Below are positions 33,136 through 40,635 of a stretch of 41,143 bases of DNA, one piece after another. The notes under the pieces were generated by a model. It did no database searches. It saw only the letters and a list, made by a program, of their open reading frames with translations, and was not told where the DNA came from. The stretch spans positions 1 through 41,143 of the forward strand of contig DATLFS010000021.1 of the NCBI GenBank assembly GCA_035540935.1, written 5' to 3'. Every line of letters begins with the position of its first letter. Position 1 is the first letter of the stretch. The position numbers and the translations under genes are program-made. The DNA comes from DATLFS01 sp035540935. Lineage in GTDB: Bacteria; Actinomycetota; CADDZG01; WHSQ01.

Positions 33136-34188
33136 TCAGAAGCCGAGAGCGGCGACGACGCTGCCGACGTCCGGAGGAACTTTGGTCGTCGGTATGCCGC
33201 GGTGCAGCGCGACATCGGGATCCTTCAGTCCGCTTCCGGTCAGAACACAGACGACGCTCGCCCGTGGCGGGATGTCATCGGCGGCCGACAGCCGGCGAAG
33301 GCCGGCGACGGATGCCGCCGACGCGGGCTCCGCAAAGACCCCCTCGCGAGCCAGGGCGTCGTAGGCGGCCATGATCTCTTCGTCCGTCACCGAGGCGATG
33401 GCCCCGCCCGACTCGCTCGCGGCGCGGTTGGCGCCGTCCCACGAGGCGGGGTTCCCTATGCGGATCGCGGTCGCGACCGTCTCGGGATGGCTCACCGGCC
33501 GACCCCTCACGATCGGATCCGCGCCCGCGGCCTGGAACCCGAACATCTTCGGACGCGTCTCCGCTAGCCCCTCCCCAACCGCCTCGGTGTAGCCCTTCCA
33601 GTACGCGGTGATGTTCCCGGCGTTGCCGACCGGCATGACGTGGACGTCGGGTCCCGCGCCGAGCGCTTCGACGATCTCGAACGCGGCGGTTTTCTGGCCT
33701 TCGATCCGGAAGGGGTTCACCGAGTTCACCAGCGTGACCGGATGACGGGAGGCGATCTCCTTCGTCAGCTCGAGAGCTACGTCGAAGCTCCCTTCGACCT
33801 CGAGCACGCGCGCGCCGTGGACGACCGCCTGCGCGAGCTTTCCCACCGCGACCTGACCGCGCGGAACCAGGACGCCGCAAACGATCCCGGCGCGCGCTGC
33901 GTAGGCGGCCGCCGAGGCGCTCGTGTTCCCGGTCGACGCGCAGAGCACCGCGCCCGAACCTTCCTCGACCGCCTTCGACACCGCGATCGTCATGCCGCGG
34001 TCCTTGAAGGAACCCGTGGGGTTGAGGCCCTCCCACTTCAACCAGACGTCGGCGGACGTCTCCTCCGACAGCCTCTCGGAGTAAAGGAGAGGGGTGTCGC
34101 CCTCGGCGAGGCTGACCACCGGCGTGTCCGGCCCCACCGGCAGGAAACGGCCGAAACGCCGGATGATCCCGCCGCCGCCCGGGGTCAT
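33136..34188 (-). CDS. thrC: threonine synthase
   Basis: A 350-aa PLP enzyme that turns O-phosphohomoserine into threonine. The PLP lysine is Lys62 in NPTGSFKDRGMT; the phosphate-binding loop ASTGNTSASAAAYAARAG and the GNAGNITAYWKGY segment are present. It lacks the long N-terminal domain of the E. coli type, so it is the short class typical of actinobacteria and Bacillus. The ATG overlaps the hom stop as ATGA. Confidence 0.96.
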   Translation of the reverse strand: MTPGGGGIIRRFGRFLPVGPDTPVVSLAEGDTPLLYSERLSEETSADVWLKWEGLNPTGSFKDRGMTIAVSKAVEEGSGAVLCASTGNTSASAAAYAARAGIVCGVLVPRGQVAVGKLAQAVVHGARVLEVEGSFDVALELTKEIASRHPVTLVNSVNPFRIEGQKTAAFEIVEALGAGPDVHVMPVGNAGNITAYWKGYTEAVGEGLAETRPKMFGFQAAGADPIVRGRPVSHPETVATAIRIGNPASWDGANRAASESGGAIASVTDEEIMAAYDALAREGVFAEPASAASVAGLRRLSAADDIPPRASVVCVLTGSGLKDPDVALHRGIPTTKVPPDVGSVVAALGF

Positions 34189-35486
34189 TCCTCGCCGGTC
34201 CCCTCGACGCGCAGGCGCGACACAACCTCCTTCACCACGTCGAGGCGGTCGAGCCCGGCGAAGGTCCGGACATGCGCGCCCTCCGAAGCGACGTGGGTGA
34301 TGATCACCAACGTGGCGCGGTCGCCCGTTCCCTCTTGCCTGACGCTCGCGATCGACACGTCTTGGTCCGCGAAGACACCGGCGACGGCGCTGAGAACACC
34401 GGGGCGATCGAGCACGGAGAGGACGACGTAGTACCGGACCCGCGCCTCCTCCGGCGGTCGCACCACGGCTCGTTCGCGGTAGCAGGTGCAGCCCGGGCTC
34501 CTCCCGCCGGTCGTGATGTTGCGGGCGATCTCGACCAGGTCGCCGACGACGGCCGCTCCCGTGGGCCCGGCGCCGGCGCCGCGGCCGAAGAACATGAGCT
34601 CGCCGCTCTCTTCACCCTCGACGAACACCGCGTTGAAAACGCCGCGAACGCTCGCCAGCGGGTGGGTACGCGGCACCATCGAGGGATGCACTCGCAGGGC
34701 CACCTGCCCCTCGTGCCGTTCGGCCACCGCCAGCAGCTTCACCTCGTAGCCCAGGTCGTGCGCGGCCCGGATGTCCTCCGGACCGACGCGGCGTATCCCC
34801 TCACGATGCACGTCGTCCTTCACCACGCGGCTGTTGAAGGCGATGGAAGCGAGGATCGCCAGCTTCGACGCAGCATCCTCCCCGTCGACGTCCGCGGAGG
34901 GGTCTTGCTCGGAGTAGCCGAGTCGCTGCGCCTCGGCCAAAGCCTCGGCGAACGTCTCGCCCGTCTCGCTCATCCTCGTAAGGATGAAGTTGGTAGTCCC
35001 GTTGACGATGCCCATCACCCTCCGCACGCGGTCGCCCGCGAGGGATTCCTTCATCGGACGCACTAGCGGGATCCCACCGCCGACCGCGCCCTCGAAGAGC
35101 AGGTCGACGCCGGCTCGCTCCGCGGCACGCATCAGGTCGTGGCCACGCGTCGCGAGGAGCTCCTTGTTGGCGGTGACCACGTGCTTCCCGGCAGCGAGCG
35201 CCTCTTGCACAAGGCGCTCGGCGGGGTCGATCCCTCCGATCACCTCGACCACGACGCGAACGTCGGGGTCGTGGATGACGTCGCGAGGCTCCGCGGTGAA
35301 CCCGGCGGTCGGTGGCGGGACCTCCCGCGTCCGACGAGGATCGCGCACCGCTGCACGTTTCACGCTCAGGGGGACGCCGGCCCGGGCCTCGATCTCATCC
35401 GCGTGACGGCTGAGGATGCGCATCGCCGCGCCGCCGACGACGCCACAACCCAGGAAGCCGACTCCGATCGCGTTCGCTTCGCCCAC
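34185..35486 (-). CDS. hom: homoserine dehydrogenase with ACT domain
   Basis: A 433-aa NAD(P)-dependent enzyme reducing aspartate semialdehyde to homoserine. The Rossmann motif VGFLGCGVVGGA is at the N-terminus; VVTANKELL, the catalytic region FEGAVGGGIPLVRPM, VNGTTNFIL and DVDGEDAASKLAILA are all present. The last about 80 residues form an ACT domain (VVLSVLDRPGVLSAVAGVFA), expected to mediate threonine feedback. The start is GTG at 35486, with a -10 element 6 nt upstream. It is the first gene of hom-thrC-thrB. Confidence 0.97.
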   Translation of the reverse strand: MGEANAIGVGFLGCGVVGGAAMRILSRHADEIEARAGVPLSVKRAAVRDPRRTREVPPPTAGFTAEPRDVIHDPDVRVVVEVIGGIDPAERLVQEALAAGKHVVTANKELLATRGHDLMRAAERAGVDLLFEGAVGGGIPLVRPMKESLAGDRVRRVMGIVNGTTNFILTRMSETGETFAEALAEAQRLGYSEQDPSADVDGEDAASKLAILASIAFNSRVVKDDVHREGIRRVGPEDIRAAHDLGYEVKLLAVAERHEGQVALRVHPSMVPRTHPLASVRGVFNAVFVEGEESGELMFFGRGAGAGPTGAAVVGDLVEIARNITTGGRSPGCTCYRERAVVRPPEEARVRYYVVLSVLDRPGVLSAVAGVFADQDVSIASVRQEGTGDRATLVIITHVASEGAHVRTFAGLDRLDVVKEVVSRLRVEGTGEE

Positions 35487-35492
35487 ACGGCG

Positions 35493-35498
35493 AACCTA
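35493..35498 (-). promoter_or_regulatory. -10 element for leaderless hom transcript
   Basis: TAGGTT on the minus strand ends exactly 6 nt before the hom GTG start at 35486, placing the transcription start on the G of the start codon. No SD precedes the gene, so a leaderless hom-thrC-thrB mRNA is likely. Confidence 0.5.
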
Positions 35499-35516
35499 CA
35501 ACCCGGTCGACAGGTC

Positions 35517-36230
35517 TCAGCCCGGTTCGTTGGAAGGCGCGGTGTCCGACACGACGTCGCCCGCCACGTCGCGCAGTTTGCGGTTCATCTTCTGCGACAC
35601 CCTCCGCAGCATGTCGAACGCCTCGTCGGCCGTGCAGCCTTCACGCTCCATGAGGATGCCCTTCGCCTGGCCGATGATGTCGCGGGAGAGGAGCGCTTCC
35701 TCGAGCTGATGGACCTGCGAGCGGCCGGCGCGACGTTCGTCCTCGAGCGCGAGGGCGACGGCGATCTGCGCCGCGAAGAGCGCTCCGAGACGCTCGGCAT
35801 CGCGATCGAAGGCGCTGGGTGCCGTCGAATAGAGGTTGAGCGCCGCGCGCGGGCCTCCCGTGCCCGGCACCGCATAGGCGAGCACGCTGCGGATCGGTGT
35901 CTCCGCCATCACCCTGGCGCGGAAGCGGGGCCAGGGCGCCGCCCTCTCGATGTCGTCGACGACGCATGTCTGCCACCGCTCGGCGGCATGGAGGCAGGGT
36001 CCCTCGCGTTCCTCGCGTTCGATCGCCTCGATCGTGGCGGCGATCGGCGACACCTCACCGGCAGACCGGATCTCGCCGTCGTCGAGGATCGTGACGCTGC
36101 CGTCTTCCGCGGCGTCGATGACGTGCACCGCAGCGGATACCGCTTCGCGGACGATCTCGTCGAACGGCAACCCCTCGGCCAAGTGCCGCGCCAGCATCTC
36201 GAGGTTGAGGTCTTCTGCGGCCGTGGTCAC
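35517..36230 (-). CDS. GAF-ANTAR domain RNA-binding regulator
   Basis: A 237-aa protein with an N-terminal GAF sensor domain (about 20-165, including a segment RSVLAYAVPGTGGPRAALNL) and a C-terminal ANTAR domain (about 172-225; ALLSRDIIGQAKGILMEREG followed by TADEAFDMLRRVSQKMNRKL). ANTAR domains bind paired RNA hexaloop hairpins and prevent transcription termination; the conserved Ala/Lys/Gly (QAKGIL) and DEAF residues are present. The ligand of the GAF domain and the RNA targets are unknown. Start GTG at 36230 with a strong SD (AGGAGGGG). GAF-ANTAR proteins are especially abundant in actinobacteria. Confidence 0.92.
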   Translation of the reverse strand: MTTAAEDLNLEMLARHLAEGLPFDEIVREAVSAAVHVIDAAEDGSVTILDDGEIRSAGEVSPIAATIEAIEREEREGPCLHAAERWQTCVVDDIERAAPWPRFRARVMAETPIRSVLAYAVPGTGGPRAALNLYSTAPSAFDRDAERLGALFAAQIAVALALEDERRAGRSQVHQLEEALLSRDIIGQAKGILMEREGCTADEAFDMLRRVSQKMNRKLRDVAGDVVSDTAPSNEPG

Positions 36231-36282
36231 CGTCGTCCCCTCCTGGGTGCGGCGCCCCGCGGCGCCCGCGGCATCCTACCGA

Positions 36283-36288
36283 TAGTCT
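36283..36288 (+). promoter_or_regulatory. putative -10 element of the glycosylase gene
   Basis: TAGTCT lies 9 nt before the ATG at 36298, leaving a leader of only two or three nucleotides. No SD is visible in the short gap. It faces the divergent ANTAR gene across a 67-nt intergenic region. Confidence 0.4.
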
Positions 36289-36297
36289 GCCGCGAGC

Positions 36298-37131
36298 ATG
36301 CCCGAGCTACCGGAGCTGGAGGGTCTCGCCGAACGTCTGGGGGACGCGCTTGACGGGAGGACGCTCGAGCGTGCCGACGTGCTTCATTTCTCGGCGCTAA
36401 AGACCGTGTCTCCACCCATCGACGCGCTGCCGGGCCGGAAGGTGGAAGGCACGGGCCGCCGCGGCAAATACGTCTCGTTCGCGTTGGGTGACCTCGAGAT
36501 CGTGCTCCATCTCGGGCAAGGCGGGCGCGTCGAGATCGAAGACCCGCCGCGACGAACGAAGCCGCGGGGCGCGCTGGTCCGGCTGGTGTTCTCCGGGGCG
36601 CTCGCGCTGCTGGTGCGCGAGCACGGAACGGAGCGAAAGGCCGCGTGGTGGGTCTTGCCGTCGGGCGCGGCCGGCCCGCGGGAGCACCTCGGCCCGGAAC
36701 CGTTCGACGACGAGGCCGCCCGCTACCTCCGCGGCGCGCCCGACAAACGGCAGCTGCACACCATCCTGCGTGATCAGAGGACGATCGCCGGGATCGGGCG
36801 AGGCTTCGCCGACGACATCCTCCACCGGGCGCGGCTCTCGCCGCTCAGCACCCTCGCGTCATTGGACGAGACGGAACGCGAGCGCCTGATCGCCGCGATG
36901 CACGACGTCCTGCGCGACGCGCTCGACCGGGAGCGGGAGCGGAGCGGGGGCCTCGCCGGGAAGCTCGGCGACAGGTTCGCCGTCCACGGTCGCTACGGCG
37001 CGCCGTGCCCCACGTGCGGGACGACGCTGGAGCGCGTCTCGTACGAGAGCCGGGAGGTCGTCTATTGCCCGGCCTGCCAGACCGGCGGCAAGAAGCTGGC
37101 CGACCGCCGGCTCTCGCGCCTGCTCCGCTGA
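36298..37131 (+). CDS. Fpg/Nei-family DNA glycosylase
   Basis: A 277-aa base-excision repair glycosylase/AP lyase. The N-terminus MPELPELEGL gives Pro2 (nucleophile) and Glu3; Lys57 in RRGKYVSF is the conserved DNA-binding lysine. A zinc finger at the C-terminus has Cys237/Cys240 (CPTCG) and Cys257/Cys260 (CPACQ). Two residues usual in classical MutM differ: the Asn of the helix-two-turn-helix (GIGN) is Arg here (AGIGRGFADDIL), and the zinc-finger Arg after CQ is Thr (CQTGGKK). These features place it in a divergent Fpg/Nei branch, so 8-oxoguanine may not be the main substrate. Confidence 0.87.
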   Translation: MPELPELEGLAERLGDALDGRTLERADVLHFSALKTVSPPIDALPGRKVEGTGRRGKYVSFALGDLEIVLHLGQGGRVEIEDPPRRTKPRGALVRLVFSGALALLVREHGTERKAAWWVLPSGAAGPREHLGPEPFDDEAARYLRGAPDKRQLHTILRDQRTIAGIGRGFADDILHRARLSPLSTLASLDETERERLIAAMHDVLRDALDRERERSGGLAGKLGDRFAVHGRYGAPCPTCGTTLERVSYESREVVYCPACQTGGKKLADRRLSRLLR

Positions 37132-37143
37132 GACCGGCGGCGT

Positions 37144-37149
37144 TACTCT
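37144..37149 (+). promoter_or_regulatory. candidate -10 element of the protease gene
   Basis: TACTCT lies about 49 nt before the protease ATG at 37198, which in contrast to several genes here has a clear SD (GGGGTAGGAG). The -35 region is not obvious. Confidence 0.35.
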
Positions 37150-37197
37150 TCACCCCAGCGCGTTCCTGCACGCGGGATCTGGAGAGAGGGGTAGGAG

Positions 37198-37959
37198 ATG
37201 CGCAGAGGCGCTATGGCAGCCGCAGCCGCAGCAATCGTTCTGATCGCCGTCCCCGCGGCGGCCATCACGTACGGCGAGCCCGACGGGCAACGTCACCCGA
37301 TGGTGGGCGCTCTCGTCGGGACCTTCGGCAGCGGCACGTATCCCTACTGCTCCGGCGCGCTCGTGTCGCAGACCGTGTTCGTGACCGCGGCGCACTGCGA
37401 CATCGGGACGTCGAAGGTGAAAGTCACCTTCGACAGCGAGTACTCGTCGCGCTCGAAGCTGCACTCCGGCACCTTCTACGCGCACCCCGAATACACGCAT
37501 TCACAGGACGACCCGAAGGACCTTGCGGTGGTCGTGTTCGACAGGCCGGTGAAGGGGATCACGCCGGCGCGGCTGCCGGAGGCAGGGCTTCTCGACCGGC
37601 TCGGGCTCACGCAGACCTCGCGCTTCACCGCGGTCGGGTACGGCGGTACGGAAGCCGTGAACCAGCCGGGGGGCCCCGTCATCTCCTATCCCGACATCCG
37701 CATGTACTCCGTCTCTTCGTTCAGCGCGCTCAACCCTCACTGGCTCCGACTCTCGCAGAACAATGCGCGGGACGACGGGGGCACCTGCTACGGCGACTCC
37801 GGCGGACCGAACTTCATCGGCGCCGGCTCCACCGAGACGGACATCATCGCCGCGGTCACGGTGACGGGCGACGCATTGTGCAAGTCCACGAACGTCACCT
37901 ACCGGCTCGACACCGAATCGGCCCGGCCGTTCCTGAGCGCGTTCGTAACACTGCCGTGA
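37198..37959 (+). CDS. secreted trypsin-like serine protease (S1 family)
   Basis: A 253-aa protease with signal peptide (MRRGAMAAAAAAIVLIAVPA). The chymotrypsin-fold triad is complete: His66 in VTAAHC, Asp108 in DDPKDLAVVVF and Ser201 in CYGDSGGP. The Cys in SGALV-AAHC and the pair around the serine are consistent with disulfides. The residue six before Ser201 is Gly (GGTCYGDSGG), not Asp, so trypsin-like specificity for Lys/Arg is not supported. No propeptide of note is visible. A hairpin follows the gene. The start is fixed by the ATG with a nearby SD. Confidence 0.92.
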   Translation: MRRGAMAAAAAAIVLIAVPAAAITYGEPDGQRHPMVGALVGTFGSGTYPYCSGALVSQTVFVTAAHCDIGTSKVKVTFDSEYSSRSKLHSGTFYAHPEYTHSQDDPKDLAVVVFDRPVKGITPARLPEAGLLDRLGLTQTSRFTAVGYGGTEAVNQPGGPVISYPDIRMYSVSSFSALNPHWLRLSQNNARDDGGTCYGDSGGPNFIGAGSTETDIIAAVTVTGDALCKSTNVTYRLDTESARPFLSAFVTLP

Positions 37960-37983
37960 CCGACTAGTCCCTTCGAGCCATAC

Positions 37984-38015
37984 GCGCGGGCCCTCCGAGG
38001 TGGCCGTGCCCGCGC
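37984..38015 (+). terminator. hairpin after the serine protease gene
   Basis: GCGCGGGC (37984-37991) and GCCCGCGC (38008-38015) form a perfect 8-bp stem with a 16-nt loop, 25 nt past the protease stop. There is no T-tract. Confidence 0.5.
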
Positions 38016-38048
38016 AATCCCGTACGCACTTTTCGCATCATCGTCTCC

Positions 38049-38105
38049 CGCCCTTTCTCATTCACTTCCGACGGCCGAAGCTGATCCCGTCAGACGGAAA
38101 GGGCG
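38049..38105 (+). promoter_or_regulatory. possible structured leader before the SipW-type protein gene
   Basis: CGCCCTTT (38049-38056) can pair with AAAGGGCG (38098-38105), enclosing about 40 nt with further short complementary stretches (CCGACGG with CCGTC). The SD AGGAGG follows within a few bases, so the stem could affect access to it. It matches no riboswitch class that I recognise. Confidence 0.35.
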
Positions 38106-38118
38106 CACAGGAGGCAGC

Positions 38119-38577
38119 ATGAAAAGGATCTTCTCGCGACGAAGCGCGGTCACGACCGCTTTCGCCGTCGGAGCGATGTTCCTCGGCATCGTGTTCGCGG
38201 CATGGACCTCAGACGGGACCGGAAGCGGCCGTGCCAAGTCGACCGAGGCCTCGGCGTTGACGGTGACCGCGAGAACCGGGACCGCGGACCTCTATCCGGG
38301 GTTCACCGGAGGTGACGTCTACTTCACGATCGCGAACCCGAACCCGTACGACGTGACCTACACGGCGGCAACGTTCGGCACGGTGACGTCGTCCGACACC
38401 ACCGCGTGCCCGAGCCTCAACGTCGTTGCACTCCCGGCCGCAGTCGTGAACCTCACCGTGCCGGCGAACAGCACCGGGACGGACCTCGCGATCCAGGACG
38501 TCGTGTCGATGCTGGCGACGGCGCCGAACGGATGTCAGAACAAGACCTTCGACATCGCCATCACCCTCACGCAGTAA
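38119..38577 (+). CDS. small exported protein with SipW-type signal region
   Basis: A 152-aa exported protein. The N-terminus (MKRIFSRRSAVTTAFAVGAM) and the segment FAAWTSDGTGSGRAKS resemble SipW-dependent or TasA/camelysin-like signal regions, where a Trp/Phe-Thr-Ser and Gly-Ser-Gly pattern follows the hydrophobic core. The mature chain is Thr/Val/Ala-rich and beta-type, with two Cys (TTACPSLN, NGCQNK) that could pair. The SD AGGAGG lies 5 nt before the ATG. It probably sits on the cell surface; a fibre or matrix role is inferred only from the signal type and the neighbouring secreted proteins. Confidence 0.7.
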   Translation: MKRIFSRRSAVTTAFAVGAMFLGIVFAAWTSDGTGSGRAKSTEASALTVTARTGTADLYPGFTGGDVYFTIANPNPYDVTYTAATFGTVTSSDTTACPSLNVVALPAAVVNLTVPANSTGTDLAIQDVVSMLATAPNGCQNKTFDIAITLTQ

Positions 38578-38598
38578 CGCAGCGCGGATCTCAAGAAC

Positions 38599-40440
38599 GT
38601 GGGCGCCGGCGGCATCACCGCGGAAGGCGGGCGGCGGCGGGGCATAGCCCCGCTCGCCGTCGCCGCCGCGGTGACATTGATCCTGATGTCGCCTGCGGCG
38701 CTGGCCGGATGGTCTGCCGCGTCCGGCGGCAACGCCGGGGCCGGCTCGGGCGCCGTGGCCGCCGGCAACGCACCGGTCGCGACGTTGTCCGGCACGACCG
38801 TCGCCCTGACGTGGCAGAGCTCGACCACCACCGTCGGCCCGGCGCCGGAATACACCGTGCGCCGGTACGACACCGCCGGGCTGCAGCAACCGATCGTGTC
38901 CGGCTCGTGCGCCGCGCCCGGCGGAGCGACCTCCTGCTCCGAGACGGCCGTCCCACCGGGCACCTGGACCTACTCGATCACCCCGTCCCTCGGATCCTGG
39001 AGCGGGGCCGAGAGCCCTCGCACGCAGATCGTCGTCGGGGCGCCCTCTCTCACGCTCGGGCCGTCGCCGACTCGCTCCGGCAAGACGCTCACCGGCACGA
39101 TCCAGAGCTTTACCTCGGGAAGCATCCTCCGGTTCCGCCTGGGGTCGCCGTCCGGAACCGAGCTCCAGGGAACGGCCGGTGGGGCGACCACTCCCGCGGC
39201 CGTGCCGCTCGGTGGAAGCGCCTCGGTCACGGTCGACCTCCCAACCGGCATCGCACAGGGCACGCAGGCGATCTACGCGGTGGTGGACCTGACCGGTGAG
39301 AACGCACACGCGACGGTCGTCGTCGACGACACCCCTCCTCCGGCTCCGCTGATCGGCTCCACTCCGGCGAACCCGTCCGCATCGCCAGACGCAACGTTCA
39401 CGTTCTCGAGCAGCGAGACGGGCGTCTCGTTCGACTGCCGTCTCGACGGCACCGCGTTCGGATCGTGCAGCACGCCCATGTCGTTCTCGGGGCTCGGCGA
39501 CGGTCTCCACGTCTTCGAGGTCCGCGCCGTCGACGCCGCCGGCAATCGCAGCGACGCCACCGCATACACGTGGACGATCGACACCGACGCTCCCGCCGTG
39601 GCGATCGCTTTCCCGGCGAACGGCGGTTCCTACAACGATTCCAAGTTCACCGCCGGCTGCGGCACAACGAACACCGGCGACCTCTGCGGAACCGCCGGAA
39701 CGGGCGCGACGGAGGTGCTGGTCAGCATCCGCACGAGCGGCGGGACCTATTGGAACGGGTCGGCGTTCGCGAGCGCGACGGAGGTACTGCTGACGGCCTC
39801 GGGCACGACCTCGTGGTCGTTCCCGTTCGCCGCATCCAATCTCCCCGAGGGCTCGTACGTCGTGAGGGCCGTCGCCCGGGACGCAGCGGGAAACACCGGA
39901 TCCTCCTCGAGCTCGTTCACCATCGACCGCACGAGGCCTTCCGGCGTCGACGTGCAGACCGCGAACGCGTCGGGCGGCACGGTGGGGCGCGCCGAGTCCG
40001 GCGACACGATCACGTTCACCTACTCGGAGCCGCTCGACCCCGACTCGATCCTCGCCGGCTGGGACGGGAACCCCGTCGACGTCACGGTGCGCATCAACCA
40101 CCGCGTGACGCTTCTCCTGGTCCCAGAGACCGACGTCCTCCAGGTGTGGAATGCGGTCAACAACGCGCAGCTCCCGTTGGGGTCGGTCGACCTGGGCGGG
40201 ACGGACTACGTCTCGTCCGATGTCACCTTCGGCGCGTCGGGCACGAGGGCGCGGATGGCGGCGAGTGACAACACCATCACCGTCGCGCTCGGCACGCCCA
40301 GCAACAGCGGAGCCGTCACGACCGCCCTGCTCTCGGGGACGATGAGCTGGTCTCCGTCGGCCGCCGCCCGCGACCTTGCCGGCAACGGTTCGTTTACATC
40401 AGTAGTGACGGAGTCCGGCAATTCCGACAGAGAGTTCTGA
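38599..40440 (+). CDS. secreted multi-domain Ig-like surface protein
   Basis: A 613-aa exported protein, start GTG at 38599. A basic start (GGRRRGIAPLAVAAAV) and hydrophobic core lead to LAGWSAASGGNAGAGSGAV, again of SipW-like type. Next comes a fibronectin-III-like part (about 58-145), then repeated Ig-like domains: one with FDCRLDGTAFGSCSTPMSFS and HVFEVRAVDAAGNRS, another with VRAVARDAAGNTGSSSSSFT. These are typical of bacterial extracellular adhesive or structural proteins. It has no sortase motif or C-terminal membrane helix, so it is secreted or held non-covalently. It lies 21 nt after the preceding small exported protein and is probably co-transcribed with it. Confidence 0.75.
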   Translation: MGAGGITAEGGRRRGIAPLAVAAAVTLILMSPAALAGWSAASGGNAGAGSGAVAAGNAPVATLSGTTVALTWQSSTTTVGPAPEYTVRRYDTAGLQQPIVSGSCAAPGGATSCSETAVPPGTWTYSITPSLGSWSGAESPRTQIVVGAPSLTLGPSPTRSGKTLTGTIQSFTSGSILRFRLGSPSGTELQGTAGGATTPAAVPLGGSASVTVDLPTGIAQGTQAIYAVVDLTGENAHATVVVDDTPPPAPLIGSTPANPSASPDATFTFSSSETGVSFDCRLDGTAFGSCSTPMSFSGLGDGLHVFEVRAVDAAGNRSDATAYTWTIDTDAPAVAIAFPANGGSYNDSKFTAGCGTTNTGDLCGTAGTGATEVLVSIRTSGGTYWNGSAFASATEVLLTASGTTSWSFPFAASNLPEGSYVVRAVARDAAGNTGSSSSSFTIDRTRPSGVDVQTANASGGTVGRAESGDTITFTYSEPLDPDSILAGWDGNPVDVTVRINHRVTLLLVPETDVLQVWNAVNNAQLPLGSVDLGGTDYVSSDVTFGASGTRARMAASDNTITVALGTPSNSGAVTTALLSGTMSWSPSAAARDLAGNGSFTSVVTESGNSDREF

Positions 40441-40485
40441 GGAAGGCCTACGATTCTCCTCACCGGGGACTCCTGGCAGTTTTAT

Positions 40486-40587
40486 CCGGAAGGTTTCCGG
40501 GCAGAGGTAGGAACTGGCAGCATCCCGGCGTAGTAACAAGTAGCAGGACCCACCCCGGCCAGCCGGGGTGGACGCAGGCACCCCTGC
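40486..40587 (+). promoter_or_regulatory. two hairpins in the 195-nt leader of the last gene
   Basis: CCGGAA-GGT-TTCCGG (40486-40500) is a small hairpin. A larger element follows, in which CCACCCCGG (40550-40558) pairs with CCGGGGTGG (40563-40571), enclosed by GCAGG (40543-40547) with CCTGC (40583-40587). The second lies about 35 nt before the SD of the 40636 gene. It may end the preceding transcript or be a leader control element. GGACGCA after the stem recalls the GEMM-I riboswitch, but the match is incomplete. Confidence 0.35.
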
Positions 40588-40635
40588 GGAACAGCTGACG
40601 GAAGAACAACTCGCGCAACTGGGAGGTCGTTCCTC

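Noticed and set aside
38209..40101. Minus-strand frame of 630 codons opposite the Ig-like protein
   Set aside because: The plus strand has signal peptides, Ig-like motifs and SD sites; the minus frame is Arg/Gly/Ala-rich with no domain.
40543..40587. A c-di-GMP-I (GEMM) riboswitch
   Set aside because: GGACGCA follows a hairpin as in GEMM, but the conserved AAA before the stem and AAAGCC after it are missing, and no second helix domain fits. It is kept only as a structured leader.
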